The position numbers were made by a program, and so were the translations under genes. From NCBI GenBank assembly GCA_947627055.1, contig CANQUS010000006.1, forward strand, positions 20,338 to 84,337: a stretch of 64,000 nucleotides of DNA. Direction: 5' to 3'. The notes below the pieces were generated by a model that was given only the letters and a program-made list of their open reading frames with translations, had not been told where the DNA came from and ran no database searches. The stretch comes from an uncultured Clostridia bacterium (GTDB lineage Bacteria > Bacillota > Clostridia > Oscillospirales > Acutalibacteraceae). Within the stretch, counting starts at the first letter, position 1. Each line of letters begins with the position of its first letter. Shown here piece after piece: positions 26,740 to 36,527 of this stretch.

Positions 26740-27219
26740 TTGACAGCAATAATCACAGCATTATTATCAGTGGTCATAGTTGTTGCCGATCAGGTTATTA
26801 AGTATTTTGTGGTCGAAAATTTGCAGGGAATCGACAGCATACCTTTTATAGGAAACCTGCTGACGCTGACATATGTTGAAAACCGCGGTGCGGCATTTGG
26901 CATGATGCAAAATATGAGCTGGCTTTTCGCAATTATCACGGTTTTGATGATAGCTTTGTTCTTCTTCATAATAATCAAGAAAAAAATCACAAGTAAGTTC
27001 TTTGCCTTATCCACTGTTTTGATAGTCGGCGGGGGATTGGGAAACCTTATTGACAGGATATTTCGCGGTTTTGTAGTTGATTACCTGCAGCTTTCGTTTT
27101 TTCCGTATGTCTGTAATCTTGCTGACTACTGTATTACTATCGGAGCATTTATGCTGATAATATTCGTTTTGTTTTTCTATGGCAAGGGCGAAAAGAAGAC
27201 CGCAAAAGGTAATTCATAA
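26740..27219 (+). CDS. lspA: Lipoprotein signal peptidase (SPase II)
   Basis: Integral membrane aspartyl protease that removes signal peptides from diacylglyceryl-lipoproteins. Four transmembrane helices are visible in 159 residues. The catalytic motifs are GNLIDRIFRGFVVDYL and NLADYCI, with the two aspartates. The frame is open back to 26662, but the extension is hydrophilic and Arg-rich with no ribosome site. The TTG at 26740 follows AAAGGTGGAG and gives the normal length. The stop overlaps the rluD-family start (TAATG). Confidence 0.92.
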   Translation: MTAIITALLSVVIVVADQVIKYFVVENLQGIDSIPFIGNLLTLTYVENRGAAFGMMQNMSWLFAIITVLMIALFFFIIIKKKITSKFFALSTVLIVGGGLGNLIDRIFRGFVVDYLQLSFFPYVCNLADYCITIGAFMLIIFVLFFYGKGEKKTAKGNS

Positions 27220-28133
27220 TGATGAAAGAAATATTGTTTATTGCGACGAACGTCGATGATGGTAAAAGGCTCGATAAGTTTATTTCTGATAACACCGAGG
27301 CTTCACGTTCTCTTGCTCAGCAGAGCATTGAGCAGGGCAGGATCAAGGTAAACGGTGAGCGCGTATTGAAAAGCTGCAAGCTTCATAGCGGTGACGAAAT
27401 AAGCTATATCCCGACAGAGCCTCAACCCTTAGAGATATCGCCGCAGGATATTCCACTCGATATACGGTATGAGGACGACGACCTGCTCGTTGTTAATAAG
27501 CCCAAGGGTATGGTGGTACACCCTGCGCCGGGAAACAGCGACGGCACACTTGTGAATGCCCTGCTTGCGTATTGCGGGGATTCGCTTTCGGGAATAAACG
27601 GTGTACTGCGCCCCGGTATCGTTCACAGGATAGACAAGGATACAAGCGGACTGCTTATCGTTGCAAAGAATGATTGTGCCCATAGAGGTCTTGCGGAACA
27701 AATCAAGGATCACAGCTTCACACGAAAATACCAGGCGGTCGTTTACGGTAATATAAAAGTGGATAGCTTTACAGTAGATATGCCTATAGGACGTCACCCA
27801 AAGGATAGAAAAAAAATGGCGGTTACTGCGAAGAATAGTAAAAATGCGGTAACTCATGTAAAGGTCATTGAAAGGTATAACGGCTTTACGCACGTTGAGC
27901 TTATGCTTGAAACGGGACGAACGCATCAGATTCGTGTTCATATGGCACATATAGGACACCATGTTGCCGGGGACACAGTCTACGGTTCGCCCAAAAATGT
28001 AGTAAAATCACTCTGCGGACAATGCCTCCACGCATACTATATTAGCTTTAAGCATCCGAGGGACGGTAGAACTATCACCGTTGAAACGGAATTGCCGGAC
28101 TATTTTATTAGATTCTTATCATCTATTAAATAG
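27219..28133 (+). CDS. RluA/RluD-family pseudouridine synthase
   Basis: Isomerises uridines in large-subunit rRNA. It has an N-terminal S4 RNA-binding domain (RLDKFISDNTEASRS, residues 12-70) and a catalytic domain with the invariant HRIDKDTSGLLI motif near residue 137, whose aspartate is the nucleophile, plus ETGRTHQIRVH near residue 230. At 304 residues it matches the Bacillus YlyB type, which also follows lspA. The ATG overlaps the lspA stop codon; a second ATG follows immediately. Confidence 0.92.
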   Translation: MMKEILFIATNVDDGKRLDKFISDNTEASRSLAQQSIEQGRIKVNGERVLKSCKLHSGDEISYIPTEPQPLEISPQDIPLDIRYEDDDLLVVNKPKGMVVHPAPGNSDGTLVNALLAYCGDSLSGINGVLRPGIVHRIDKDTSGLLIVAKNDCAHRGLAEQIKDHSFTRKYQAVVYGNIKVDSFTVDMPIGRHPKDRKKMAVTAKNSKNAVTHVKVIERYNGFTHVELMLETGRTHQIRVHMAHIGHHVAGDTVYGSPKNVVKSLCGQCLHAYYISFKHPRDGRTITVETELPDYFIRFLSSIK

Positions 28134-28202
28134 CTGTTATTTATACGTGATTATCGATTTGTAAAATTTGTAATTTAATTGTAACTTTTTTTACGAATTT
28201 AC

Positions 28203-28231
28203 TTGAAACGGTAAAGAAATTGTAGTATAAT
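28203..28231 (+). promoter_or_regulatory. Promoter of the Ig-like/lysozyme protein
   Basis: TTGAAA at 28203-28208 and a perfect TATAAT at 28226-28231 are 17 bp apart, about 33 bp before the start codon. Confidence 0.65.
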
Positions 28232-28263
28232 GAAACTGAAAAAATTACTTGGGGTGGTTTCAT

Positions 28264-30891
28264 ATGAGAGGGAGACGTTTTATAGCGCAAGAAAACGCTA
28301 TAAATCCGCAATTCAGATTGAGAACTAGGATTATCTCAGTTTTTTGTGCGTTTATGCTTATTGCTCTTGTTGCTGTGGCTGCTGTTCCCAATGCAAACGC
28401 TGACACTTATGTGCTGGCTACGTCAACCACATATCTGAATGTAAGAAGCGGACCGTCGACCTCGACAAGTGTAATTACTACGATCGATCCTGACACAGAG
28501 GTCACAGTTATCGGTGGCAGAACCGATGAGTGGGTTCATGTCCGACTTTCAGACGGGAGAACGGGATACTGCTTTTCAGAGTATCTGGATATAGACGCTG
28601 TTACAATTAAGCTGTGGCCTGAAGAAAGATTTCTTGCCATAGGCGGCACAAGACATCTTACAGTTACTGCGACTTGCCCGGCAAGTAAAATCTCATGGAA
28701 AAGCTCCAACAGCAGCGTTTTGACTGTGAGCAGCGACGGCACACTGAAAGGATTAAAAGCAGGCGTTGCGACAGTTACCGCTACGAATACAGTTACCGGC
28801 GCAAGCGCTACATCCGTTATAACAGTAAAAAAACCGGATTACAGCAAGCTCTATATAGATAATCCGCCTTCATCCATAGTAATAGGAAAGTCTGTTCATC
28901 TGAACTTCTACACCTCTACGAAAAAGGGCGGTATATACTATTCCTCTTTGGATACGTCTATTGCAACAATTTCCAAATCCGGAGTAGTAACGGGCAAAAA
29001 GGTCGGAACGGTCAAAATTCGTGCATGCGACAGTACCGGTTCAATTTCAAAAACAATTTCTATCAAGGTAGTAAAGCCGGTTGCAACCAAGGCAACACTT
29101 TCTCCGACATCGACCAAGCTCGCTGTTAATGCATCAAAGACTCTTACATCAACCGTTACACCTTCAGCGGCTGATCTGAAATTAGTTTCTTCCAATACAA
29201 ATATAGTTAAGGTTCAGCAGTCAGGTGTATATTCAGGTGTAAGCGAGGGTAAGGCTACTATATCCGCCGTCAACTCGAAGGGCGACGCTCTCGCAACATT
29301 GAACATAACCGTGAAATATCCCGACTATGATTCAATAACATTGGAAAACGCTCCGTCAACACTTGTTGTAGGAAAAAGCATCCAGATTGGTGCGAAGGCA
29401 TCAATAAGCGGCGGTAAGGTATATCATAGATCGAGCGACACATCAGTTGCTACAATATCTGCTGATGGCGTCGTAAAGGCTATTAAAACCGGAACTGCAA
29501 GAATATATTCCTATGATGACACGGGCGCTGTTTACAACAACTTTAATCTGACGGTTGTAAGTGATACTAAGATCAGTCTTTCACAAATTACTGGAAGCAT
29601 CTCACGAGGCGGCAGTCTTAAGCTGACAGCAAATGTTACTCCTTCAAACTCTGCTGTGACATGGAGTTCAAGCAATGAATCCGTCGCATCGGTAAGAAAA
29701 GGTGTGGTAAGCGGTCTTAAAGCTGGCTCGGCTATAATTACAGCAAAGACCTCTTCAGGAAAGTCGGCAACCTGCAAGGTCACTGTTAATGATGTTTATT
29801 CTAACGGAAAAATTTCTCTCAATCAGTATTCCGCAACAGTAAACAGAACGAGGACGCTGTATCTCGAGGGATATGCTTCAGGCAATATCTCATGGTCGAG
29901 CAGTGATAATTCTATTGCAACCGTAAGCGACGGATTTGTTGCAACGAAGGAAGTCGGCAAGGTCGCTATTACTGCCAAGGATTCCTCAGGGAATAAGGCA
30001 GTCTGTGTTGTTACTGTCAATCCTGCAACGCCGTTGAAATTTGCATATACTAATCCAAATTCCGCTACATTAAACTCAACGGTCACATTTGTTGCTATTA
30101 CAGACAAAAAACGTACAAAGGTTAAATTTGAGGTCGATATTGACGGAAAGAAAACTGTCGTAAACGCGACATCAAAGACTGCTGACGGCGACGACTACAT
30201 TTGGAAAGGCACCATGAAAGCTGCTAAGTCGGGTACATTTAACTATGCGGCGTATGCTTATTACGAAAATAAGTGGAGTACATGCAGTGATGTTAAGGGT
30301 ACGTTATATGTATCAAGCGTCAAGAACAAGAGCAGTACAGCAGTGCAAACGCTGAGAGCAAGTAACGAGCTTATTTCCTTTATAGCCGAGAAAGAGGGCT
30401 TCCTGTCCCACTATGAACGTGACCAGATGGCATATGATCCTGTTCCGACGGTAGGATATGGCATTGTCGTTTATCCGGGAGAAATATTCTATAATTCTCT
30501 TACAAAGAATGAAGCATATGCGTGGCTTGTGCGTGAGGTAAACAGTGGAGCGTACACGAGTGCTGTCAATAGATTTTCAAAAAACAACAACATTAAAATC
30601 AATCAGTATCAGTTTGACGCATTGGTAAGCTTCTCGTATAATCTCGGAACAGGCTGGACGTATGGAGGCTGGGACATATACAACTTATTAGTATCGTACA
30701 ATGATTTGAATTATGTCAATCAGACTAAGCTCGTGAATACATTTGCCGAATATCATCATGCTGGAGGCCAGTTGTATTGGGGTCTGTATTACAGACGAAT
30801 TGATGAGGCAGAAATGTTCCTAAAAGGAGATTATACATCTGACGGAAGCAGAAACAAATATGGCTTTAATATCAGTACCTGCTGCGTTTGA
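28264..30891 (+). CDS. Secreted SH3/Ig-like (Big_2) protein with C-terminal GH24 lysozyme domain
   Basis: Probable secreted peptidoglycan hydrolase, 875 residues. A signal peptide near residues 20-45 ends around ANA. A bacterial SH3 domain follows (YLNVRSGPSTSTSV, about residues 48-108). Then come about six Big_2-type Ig modules, each with the pattern SSN/DxSxATVSxxGxVxGxKxGxATI, to about residue 600, and a short beta region. The last 160 residues match GH24 muramidase: IAEKEGFLSHY with the catalytic Glu, then PTVGYGIVV and YQFDALVSFSYNLG. The gene is monocistronic behind its own promoter. The ATG at 28264 is preferred because GGGGTGG lies just before it; an upstream in-frame TTG at 28249 overlaps that site. 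Repeats mean exact module borders are approximate. Confidence 0.82.
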   Translation: MRGRRFIAQENAINPQFRLRTRIISVFCAFMLIALVAVAAVPNANADTYVLATSTTYLNVRSGPSTSTSVITTIDPDTEVTVIGGRTDEWVHVRLSDGRTGYCFSEYLDIDAVTIKLWPEERFLAIGGTRHLTVTATCPASKISWKSSNSSVLTVSSDGTLKGLKAGVATVTATNTVTGASATSVITVKKPDYSKLYIDNPPSSIVIGKSVHLNFYTSTKKGGIYYSSLDTSIATISKSGVVTGKKVGTVKIRACDSTGSISKTISIKVVKPVATKATLSPTSTKLAVNASKTLTSTVTPSAADLKLVSSNTNIVKVQQSGVYSGVSEGKATISAVNSKGDALATLNITVKYPDYDSITLENAPSTLVVGKSIQIGAKASISGGKVYHRSSDTSVATISADGVVKAIKTGTARIYSYDDTGAVYNNFNLTVVSDTKISLSQITGSISRGGSLKLTANVTPSNSAVTWSSSNESVASVRKGVVSGLKAGSAIITAKTSSGKSATCKVTVNDVYSNGKISLNQYSATVNRTRTLYLEGYASGNISWSSSDNSIATVSDGFVATKEVGKVAITAKDSSGNKAVCVVTVNPATPLKFAYTNPNSATLNSTVTFVAITDKKRTKVKFEVDIDGKKTVVNATSKTADGDDYIWKGTMKAAKSGTFNYAAYAYYENKWSTCSDVKGTLYVSSVKNKSSTAVQTLRASNELISFIAEKEGFLSHYERDQMAYDPVPTVGYGIVVYPGEIFYNSLTKNEAYAWLVREVNSGAYTSAVNRFSKNNNIKINQYQFDALVSFSYNLGTGWTYGGWDIYNLLVSYNDLNYVNQTKLVNTFAEYHHAGGQLYWGLYYRRIDEAEMFLKGDYTSDGSRNKYGFNISTCCV

Positions 30892-30960
30892 TAAAACACA
30901 TACAAAAATAGATCGTATAATAAATGTTGGGTAACAAAGTCGAGTTTGCAAATAAAAAAG

Positions 30961-31036
30961 TAGAGCATATTTGACTAAAATCCGTTAAAATGGAAATGAA
31001 CAATATAACCATGTAACTGAACACAAATATGCTCTG
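30961..31036. repeat. MITE-like hairpin repeat, copy 2
   Basis: TAGAGCATATTT (30961-30972) and AAATATGCTCTG (31025-31036) are inverted ends of a 76-bp unit. Its reverse complement aligns along most of its length with copy 1 at 6765-6839. It adjoins the ISL3 remnant that begins with GGCTCTTTGTCAA near 31056. Confidence 0.6.
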
Positions 31037-31055
31037 CACTGATTTTACAGAATAA

Positions 31056-31460
31056 GGCTCTTTGTCAATAGTTGGGTAAAGAGAAAAATGGAAATCCACA
31101 CGCAGGCAGTCGCAGGAATGTGATTGCCTGCTTTTTATTCAGTTGTCAGCATGAAAACATATGTAAAATGCGATTTCTGAGGCGTCTGAAATTTCGGCAG
31201 ATGTAAGCATTTCTTTTTAAAACCTTTATTTTGTTGCTGCAGCCTTCTGTAAATCCTATGTGCGTGTATAAATTATTAACAATGCCTTTGTACTGATTCC
31301 AGCATAGCAATGGCACATTCCTCAAGCTGTGGCGATTCCGCAGTCTTTCGAGTTTTCTATCCATTTACGCATAGCTTTTTGCGTCGTTTCTCTGTCTTTG
31401 ATCAACAGTATTTTTAAAAATTCCTCCTTGAGCGTGTCAAATCGTTTGATCAATAAGGAT
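31056..31460 (-). pseudogene. ISL3-family transposase remnant
   Basis: The minus strand encodes the broken C-terminus of an ISL3-type transposase. The last frame (31146-31364) reads FTEGCSNKIKVLKRNAY and RNFRRLRNRIL, the hallmark of the family. A second frame further upstream (about 31362-31450) reads KRFDTLKEEFL and KWIENSKDCGI, which fits the preceding part. At least one frameshift and stops separate them, and the N-terminal two thirds are missing. GGCTCTTTGTCAATAG near 31056 looks like the family's terminal inverted repeat, placed correctly downstream of the gene. The element is inactive. Confidence 0.7.
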
Positions 31461-31556
31461 TTAGACCTTTTAAAGTATGTTCAAAGTTTGGGACTCAGCT
31501 CTTATTTTGCTCTTCTTTTCGGACTTGCTATAAAGCCAATTATTGATTAAGAAGCC

Positions 31557-31595
31557 AAAAACCTTTCTGTAAAAATAACTTGCAGAAAGGTTTTT
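31557..31595. terminator. Bidirectional terminator
   Basis: AAAAACCTTTCTG and CAGAAAGGTTTTT form a 13-bp stem with A and T tracts on either side, able to act on both strands. Confidence 0.65.
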
Positions 31596-31625
31596 GCTGT
31601 AGTATAGAAAAATGGTTTTAATTAA

Positions 31626-31658
31626 AAGCACCGTAAACTGCTATTGCTTACGGTGCTT
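31626..31658 (-). terminator. Terminator of the acyl-CoA synthetase gene
   Basis: AAGCACCGTAA and TTACGGTGCTT pair around an 11-base loop, just downstream of the minus-strand gene that ends at 31666. On that strand the stem is followed by TTAATTAAAA. Confidence 0.65.
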
Positions 31659-31665
31659 GTTTTGT

Positions 31666-33336
31666 TTATAATGATATGTTCTCGTCGGACTTACGAATCT
31701 CTCCGCGCTTTATTTTACCGCTTATTGTTTTAGGCAGTTCATCTACAAACTCAATAACTCTCGGATATTTATACGGAGCAGTTACCTTTTTAACATGGTT
31801 TTGAAGCTCTTTTTTCAATTCTTCACTGGGAGTATATCCTGAAGCGAGAACTATTGTAGCCTTGACGACCTGACCTCTGATAGGATCAGGAGTACCTGTT
31901 ATAGCGCATTCTACAACCGCAGGATGCTCTATCAATGCGCTTTCAACCTCAAACGGTCCAATACGATAACCTGAACACTTGATAACATCGTCATCACGAC
32001 CTATAAACCAGTAATAACCGTCCTCATCACACCAAGCTATATCATCAGTATTGTAGTATCTCCCAAGGAGATTTTCTTCTGTCATTTTCGGATCCTTGTA
32101 ATAGCCTGTAAAAAGACCGACAGGCGGATTGTTTTTTACGTCCATAACGACTATAGAGCCTTCTTCACCTGTTTTTACCTCATTTCCGTTTTTATCAACG
32201 AGGTGGATATCGTAAATCGGTGACGGCTTGCCCGTCGCGCCAAGACGGGGTTCAAACCACGGGAAGTTGGCAAGAAGGACACTACCTTCACTTTGACCAA
32301 ATCCCTCATAGATGATATGTCCTGTATAATCCTTCCATTTTCTTATAACCTCCGGGTTCAGTGGTTCACCGGCAGTAGAAAAATGCTCGATACTTGAAAG
32401 GTCATATTTTGATAAGTTTTCTTGAAGCATAAAGCGGTACATTGTTGGTGGTGCGCAGAAGGTGGTGAGCTTATATTTTGATATAACCTCGAGCAGGCGA
32501 GAGGGAATAAATTTGTCCATATCATAGGCGAAAATAACCGCACCGCATATCCATTGTCCGTAAATCTTTCCCCAGCCGAACTTTGCCCAGCCTGAGTCTG
32601 AGACGCTCATGTGCAGCTTATTTTCCTGAACCTGCTGCCAATATTTTGCGGTAACTATATGACCAAGAGGGTGTGCAAAGTTGTGCTGAACCATCTTTGG
32701 CATGCCTGTTGTGCCGCTTGTAAAGTAAACAAGCATGATGTCGTTCCAGCTTGTAGCTTCATTACCTGTAGGACGAGGGAAGTCTTCCGAAAAGCCTTCT
32801 ATTTCATCCTCGAAGAAACGCCAGCCGTCACGAGGCTTATCGACAACTATTTTGTTTTCAAGTGTGGGAATTTCAACTGCTGCAGCTTCCACCTGTGAAA
32901 TAACAAAATCATCATTTATACAGATAAAGGTCTTTATTCCTGCGGCATTACCTCTGTATACTATATCCTTTTTAGTGAGTTGAAGGGTTCCCGGAATAAG
33001 CACAGCCCCGAGCTTATGTAATGCGGTTGCGCATACCCAGTACTCCCAGCGGCGACGAAGAATAAGCATAACTACATCGCCCTTTTTAATACCAAGACTT
33101 TTGAAATAGTTAGCTGTTTTGTTTGAAAGACGGCTTATGTCACTGAAAGTAAATATTTTTTCTTCTCCATGGTCATTGCACCATACAAGAGCTTTTTTGC
33201 TTTTATCCTCTTTTGCCCATTCATCTACAACATCAAAACCGAAGTTAAAATCTTCAGGGATAGTGACCTTGTAATTTGCCTTAAAATCCTCATAGGAATC
33301 AAACTCGATTCTCGGCAGAAATTTGTTTAACAGCAT
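31666..33336 (-). CDS. AMP-dependent acyl-CoA synthetase
   Basis: Adenylate-forming ligase that activates a carboxylic acid to its CoA ester, 556 residues. It has the P-loop-like YFTSGTTGMPK near residue 210, GFGQSE near 350, the TGYYKD/YNTDD hinge region, and the C-terminal lysine motif KTISGKIKR. The sequence looks more like the medium-chain/acetyl-CoA synthetase-like group (ACSM type) than true Acs. Acyl substrate is not determinable. It is a single-gene unit with its own promoter (33389-33417, minus) and terminator. The start follows AAGGAAG. Confidence 0.9.
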   Translation of the reverse strand: MLLNKFLPRIEFDSYEDFKANYKVTIPEDFNFGFDVVDEWAKEDKSKKALVWCNDHGEEKIFTFSDISRLSNKTANYFKSLGIKKGDVVMLILRRRWEYWVCATALHKLGAVLIPGTLQLTKKDIVYRGNAAGIKTFICINDDFVISQVEAAAVEIPTLENKIVVDKPRDGWRFFEDEIEGFSEDFPRPTGNEATSWNDIMLVYFTSGTTGMPKMVQHNFAHPLGHIVTAKYWQQVQENKLHMSVSDSGWAKFGWGKIYGQWICGAVIFAYDMDKFIPSRLLEVISKYKLTTFCAPPTMYRFMLQENLSKYDLSSIEHFSTAGEPLNPEVIRKWKDYTGHIIYEGFGQSEGSVLLANFPWFEPRLGATGKPSPIYDIHLVDKNGNEVKTGEEGSIVVMDVKNNPPVGLFTGYYKDPKMTEENLLGRYYNTDDIAWCDEDGYYWFIGRDDDVIKCSGYRIGPFEVESALIEHPAVVECAITGTPDPIRGQVVKATIVLASGYTPSEELKKELQNHVKKVTAPYKYPRVIEFVDELPKTISGKIKRGEIRKSDENISL

Positions 33337-33388
33337 ACTTGTAATACTTCCTTTATAAATTTTAATTTTAACTGCAACTGCACATTTT

Positions 33389-33417
33389 ATTGTAGCATAT
33401 TATGTTTATATAGTCAA
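33389..33417 (-). promoter_or_regulatory. Promoter of the acyl-CoA synthetase gene
   Basis: On the minus strand TTGACT (33417-33412) and TACAAT (33394-33389) have a 17-bp spacer, about 50 bp before the start codon. Confidence 0.6.
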
Positions 33418-33506
33418 ACCTTAAATGTTATTTTTGGTTTGTTCCACCAAAAAAACAGTTATTTAAAATTAACCATACGCATTTTGTACAGTCGATGATG
33501 TTGACG

Positions 33507-34283
33507 CTATCCGAAAACAAGCTCATTAGCAATGGCGATGGTTTCTCTCAAGTGATATGTGGCCAGAAGATAAAGCGGAGTATCGGCACTTACAGCGCCT
33601 GTCGGTGTAAGTCCTGCCTTTTTGGCAATGATACCTGCTCGAAATTCATGAAATCCGTCTGTGACAATCGCTATGTTTTTGCTTAAATTGTGTTCCTCAA
33701 TTATTTTCTTTGAAAATTCAAGGTTTTCAGAGGTGGTACTTGACTTGTCCTCGCAAATAATTCTTTCATCTGCAATTCCGTGCTCCGTTAAATAATTAAA
33801 CATACATTGCGCTTCGCTGATGTATTCATTATCACCTTTGCCGCCGGAAACGATACAAATGGCAGATCTATTACTGTTAAGGTAATCAAGAGCTGCCTCT
33901 AACCTTTTTAAAAGCATTAGGCTGGGGTCTGTTCCTCTGACCTGACATCCGAGTACGATGACCGTAGAGTCAGCATCGGGAGATTTATTTGCGGCGGTGA
34001 TAATAAATCCTGAAATTATGGCAATATAAGCAAAGACAAGAATAATAATTACATATACGATTCGCATTGCCCATTTTACAAAATTATTCCTGCATATTCT
34101 TTTAAAAATGTCTTTAAAATTATTCCAAAAGGCTGTGACAAAAAAGCCTGCGAGACAGATGAGACTGCCAAAAATGTTGCCGATATTTATAATATAGCTC
34201 ATCATAGGAATAACAAACCAAATAGCCATCCCAAGAAAAACAAGAGATAATATGATTCTGATTATTAAAAAAAGCTTCTTCAA
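33507..34283 (-). CDS. YdcF-family (DUF218) membrane protein
   Basis: DUF218/ElyC-SanA type protein of 258 residues, thought to act in envelope metabolism in relatives. About three N-terminal membrane helices lie in residues 1-110. The conserved domain follows: TVIVLGCQVRGTDPS, CIVSGGKGDNEYISEA, and EDKSSTTSENLEFSK, with the acidic and serine residues typical of the family. The TTG at 34283 is preferred because AAAGGA lies nine bases upstream. An in-frame ATG at 34316 has no ribosome site. The function in Firmicutes is not established. Confidence 0.82.
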   Translation of the reverse strand: MKKLFLIIRIILSLVFLGMAIWFVIPMMSYIINIGNIFGSLICLAGFFVTAFWNNFKDIFKRICRNNFVKWAMRIVYVIIILVFAYIAIISGFIITAANKSPDADSTVIVLGCQVRGTDPSLMLLKRLEAALDYLNSNRSAICIVSGGKGDNEYISEAQCMFNYLTEHGIADERIICEDKSSTTSENLEFSKKIIEEHNLSKNIAIVTDGFHEFRAGIIAKKAGLTPTGAVSADTPLYLLATYHLRETIAIANELVFG

Positions 34284-34422
34284 TAATATCGATCCTTTCT
34301 GTATTGTAGACTGCATAAAGGTGTTTTTTAAAATTTTATCATAAATTATAGAAATAGTAAATATTTTGTATTGCTTATTAAAAGACAGTAAATTGATTTC
34401 CGTAATATTTTCAAAATTAAAC

Positions 34423-34451
34423 TTGATGAATTAAATCACAAATGTTATAAT
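34423..34451 (+). promoter_or_regulatory. Promoter of tepA-uppP
   Basis: TTGATG at 34423-34428 and TATAAT at 34446-34451 have a 17-bp spacer, 55 bp before the tepA start. Confidence 0.6.
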
Positions 34452-34506
34452 TATATGTATGTATCACGACTTAATTTGATAAACTAATCAAAGGAGGTCT
34501 GATATA

Positions 34507-35316
34507 ATGAAAAAAAATCAAAAAACTGACGACCAATATATACGCAACCCTGCGGAACCCGATGAAAAACCTGATAAGACCGAAGAAATTAACGACAACG
34601 GTCCTATAAGCGAAAGGCAGACTGACGGAATAATCGAAACGGGAAGCATAATCGCCTCTAACGGAAAATATACGATTCACTGTCTTACAATAATCGGACA
34701 GATAGAGGGTCACTACATCTTATCCTCTCAAAACAAAACCACAAAGTATGAACACGTCATACCGCAAATAGTCGCCGTTGAGGAGGAGCCGAGGATCGAC
34801 GGGCTTCTTGTACTGTTAAATACAGTAGGAGGCGATGTAGAGGCAGGACTGGCCATAGCGGAGCTTTTGGCAGGTATACGCAAACCCACTGTCTCTATGG
34901 TTTTGGGAGGAGGACATTCTATCGGCGTCCCTCTCGCGGTCGCCGCGAAAAAATCGTTTATTGCTCGTTCCGCATCAATGACTATCCACCCGGTACGCAT
35001 GACGGGACTTATGCTTGGCGTTCCGCAGACATTTGAATACTTTCAGCGTATGCAGTCGAGAATAACACGATTTGTCTGCGAAAATTCCTCCATAAAGCCA
35101 GAACGATATAACGAGCTTGCTATGAACACTGGTGAGCTTGTACTCGATATAGGGACTATACTGGACGGTGAGGACGCTGTTAAGGAGGGACTTATTGATA
35201 GCCTCGGAAACTTATCAGACGCGCTTGACGCACTGTATTCAATGATCGACGAGGAAAAGCAACAGCAAAAAAAGCAGGCTAAAGCCAAATCCGCAAAATC
35301 ATCTAAAAAGAAATAA
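34507..35316 (+). CDS. tepA: ClpP-fold protease TepA (YmfB-like)
   Basis: Cytoplasmic ClpP-like serine protease family member, 269 residues, described in Bacillus as a translocation-enhancing peptidase. A charged disordered N-terminus (1-40) precedes the ClpP fold: [22 protein letters not shown], then [14 protein letters not shown] where the nucleophilic serine is expected, then [11 protein letters not shown] with the histidine. The C-terminus is a Lys/Gln tail. In Bacillus tepA lies just before spoIIIE; here uppP lies between tepA and the spoIIIE-like gene. The ATG follows AAAGGAGG. Confidence 0.88.
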   Translation: MKKNQKTDDQYIRNPAEPDEKPDKTEEINDNGPISERQTDGIIETGSIIASNGKYTIHCLTIIGQIEGHYILSSQNKTTKYEHVIPQIVAVEEEPRIDGLLVLLNTVGGDVEAGLAIAELLAGIRKPTVSMVLGGGHSIGVPLAVAAKKSFIARSASMTIHPVRMTGLMLGVPQTFEYFQRMQSRITRFVCENSSIKPERYNELAMNTGELVLDIGTILDGEDAVKEGLIDSLGNLSDALDALYSMIDEEKQQQKKQAKAKSAKSSKKK

Positions 35317-35373
35317 TTATTATATCTGCCGGGCAAGGCAGATTACATATTTAAACCCATCGGAGGATACATA

Positions 35374-36327
35374 ATGAATATATTTGAAGCGATAGTTTTA
35401 GGCGCTGTACAGGGACTCACTGAATTTTTACCCGTCTCGAGCAGTGGACATCTTGCAATTTTCCAGCATTTTTTCGGGATTTCCGAAAACAATCTTTTTT
35501 TTGACGTAATGCTACACGTCGGAACTCTTGCAGCGGTCATAGCCGTATACTGGAGACTTATACTCAGACTTTTAAAAAGCTTTTTCCTTATGCTGAAGGA
35601 TATTTTTACTGGTAAGTTCAAGTGGAGCGAAATGGACGCGGATAGAAACCTTGTCATCATGCTTATAGTAGGTCTTATCCCGCTGTTTCTGTTGTTTATC
35701 CCTGTCGGCGGAGGTATGAAGCTCAAGGATCTCGCTGATAAATGGTCTGCTGACGGCTACCTCATCATTACGGCGCTTTCGCTGCTCGTCACAAGCTTCC
35801 TGCTCGTTGTGGGGATCAACGCAAACCGCAAGACAACGCTCCTGTATAAAAGTCACGGGAAACTTCGACCCGACGGCGCCGGCCGCAGAAAGTATAACAT
35901 AATAGATGCTCTTTTTGTCGGCCTGTTCCAGACGGTTGCCGCCATATTTCCAGGACTCTCACGTTCAGGCTCTACACTGACGGCGAGCGAGCTTCGCAGG
36001 ATAAACAAGCAGAGAGCGCTCGACTACTCGTTCGTTCTCGGTATTCCCGCCATTATCGCCGCTGCTGTCCTTGAGGGAAAGGACGCCCTTATGCCTGCCG
36101 AGCCTGCGGCAGAGAAAGTAGAATTTCTTCCGATACTTATCGGCATTATAACAGCTGCGTTTGTCGGTTTCTTCGCTATAAAGCTTTTCAAATGGCTGCT
36201 GACAACAAACAGAATGTACTATTTCGTCCTTTATACTGCGGGTGCAGGACTTGTTTGCCTTGTGATAAGCATTATAGAACTTATTTCCGGCACTAACATT
36301 TTCACGCGGCAGCCGCTTTCGTTTTGA
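35374..36327 (+). CDS. uppP: Undecaprenyl-diphosphatase UppP (BacA)
   Basis: Multi-pass membrane phosphatase that recycles the undecaprenyl carrier for cell-wall synthesis and can confer bacitracin tolerance. The active-site segments are GLTEFLPVSSSGHL near residue 16 and PGLSRSGSTLTASELRR near residue 190. About eight membrane helices are visible, and the 317 residues fall in the upper range of the family because of a soluble loop around 80-165. The ATG follows CGGAGGA, and the gap to tepA is 57 bp, so they are probably co-transcribed. Confidence 0.94.
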   Translation: MNIFEAIVLGAVQGLTEFLPVSSSGHLAIFQHFFGISENNLFFDVMLHVGTLAAVIAVYWRLILRLLKSFFLMLKDIFTGKFKWSEMDADRNLVIMLIVGLIPLFLLFIPVGGGMKLKDLADKWSADGYLIITALSLLVTSFLLVVGINANRKTTLLYKSHGKLRPDGAGRRKYNIIDALFVGLFQTVAAIFPGLSRSGSTLTASELRRINKQRALDYSFVLGIPAIIAAAVLEGKDALMPAEPAAEKVEFLPILIGIITAAFVGFFAIKLFKWLLTTNRMYYFVLYTAGAGLVCLVISIIELISGTNIFTRQPLSF

Positions 36328-36527
36328 TTTATAAAGTAATTCTTATCAATGTCTTCTGTTGATGGCATTTTAACGTGTTGACATGAGCGCAATATTGCAG
36401 AATTTCGGACAACATATTTAGGCTGATATGGCAAGACTTATAAAGCAGTGTTTCTGAAATTTTGCCGAAAGGATGCGTGTTTGGCTTGATGCTGACACGC
36501 TCTGTTTTTTGGACAGGAGGAAATAAC

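Noticed and set aside
31329..31550. Plus-strand frame of 73 codons next to the ISL3 remnant
   Set aside because: The minus strand of the same DNA encodes recognisable transposase pieces; the plus frame has no ribosome site.
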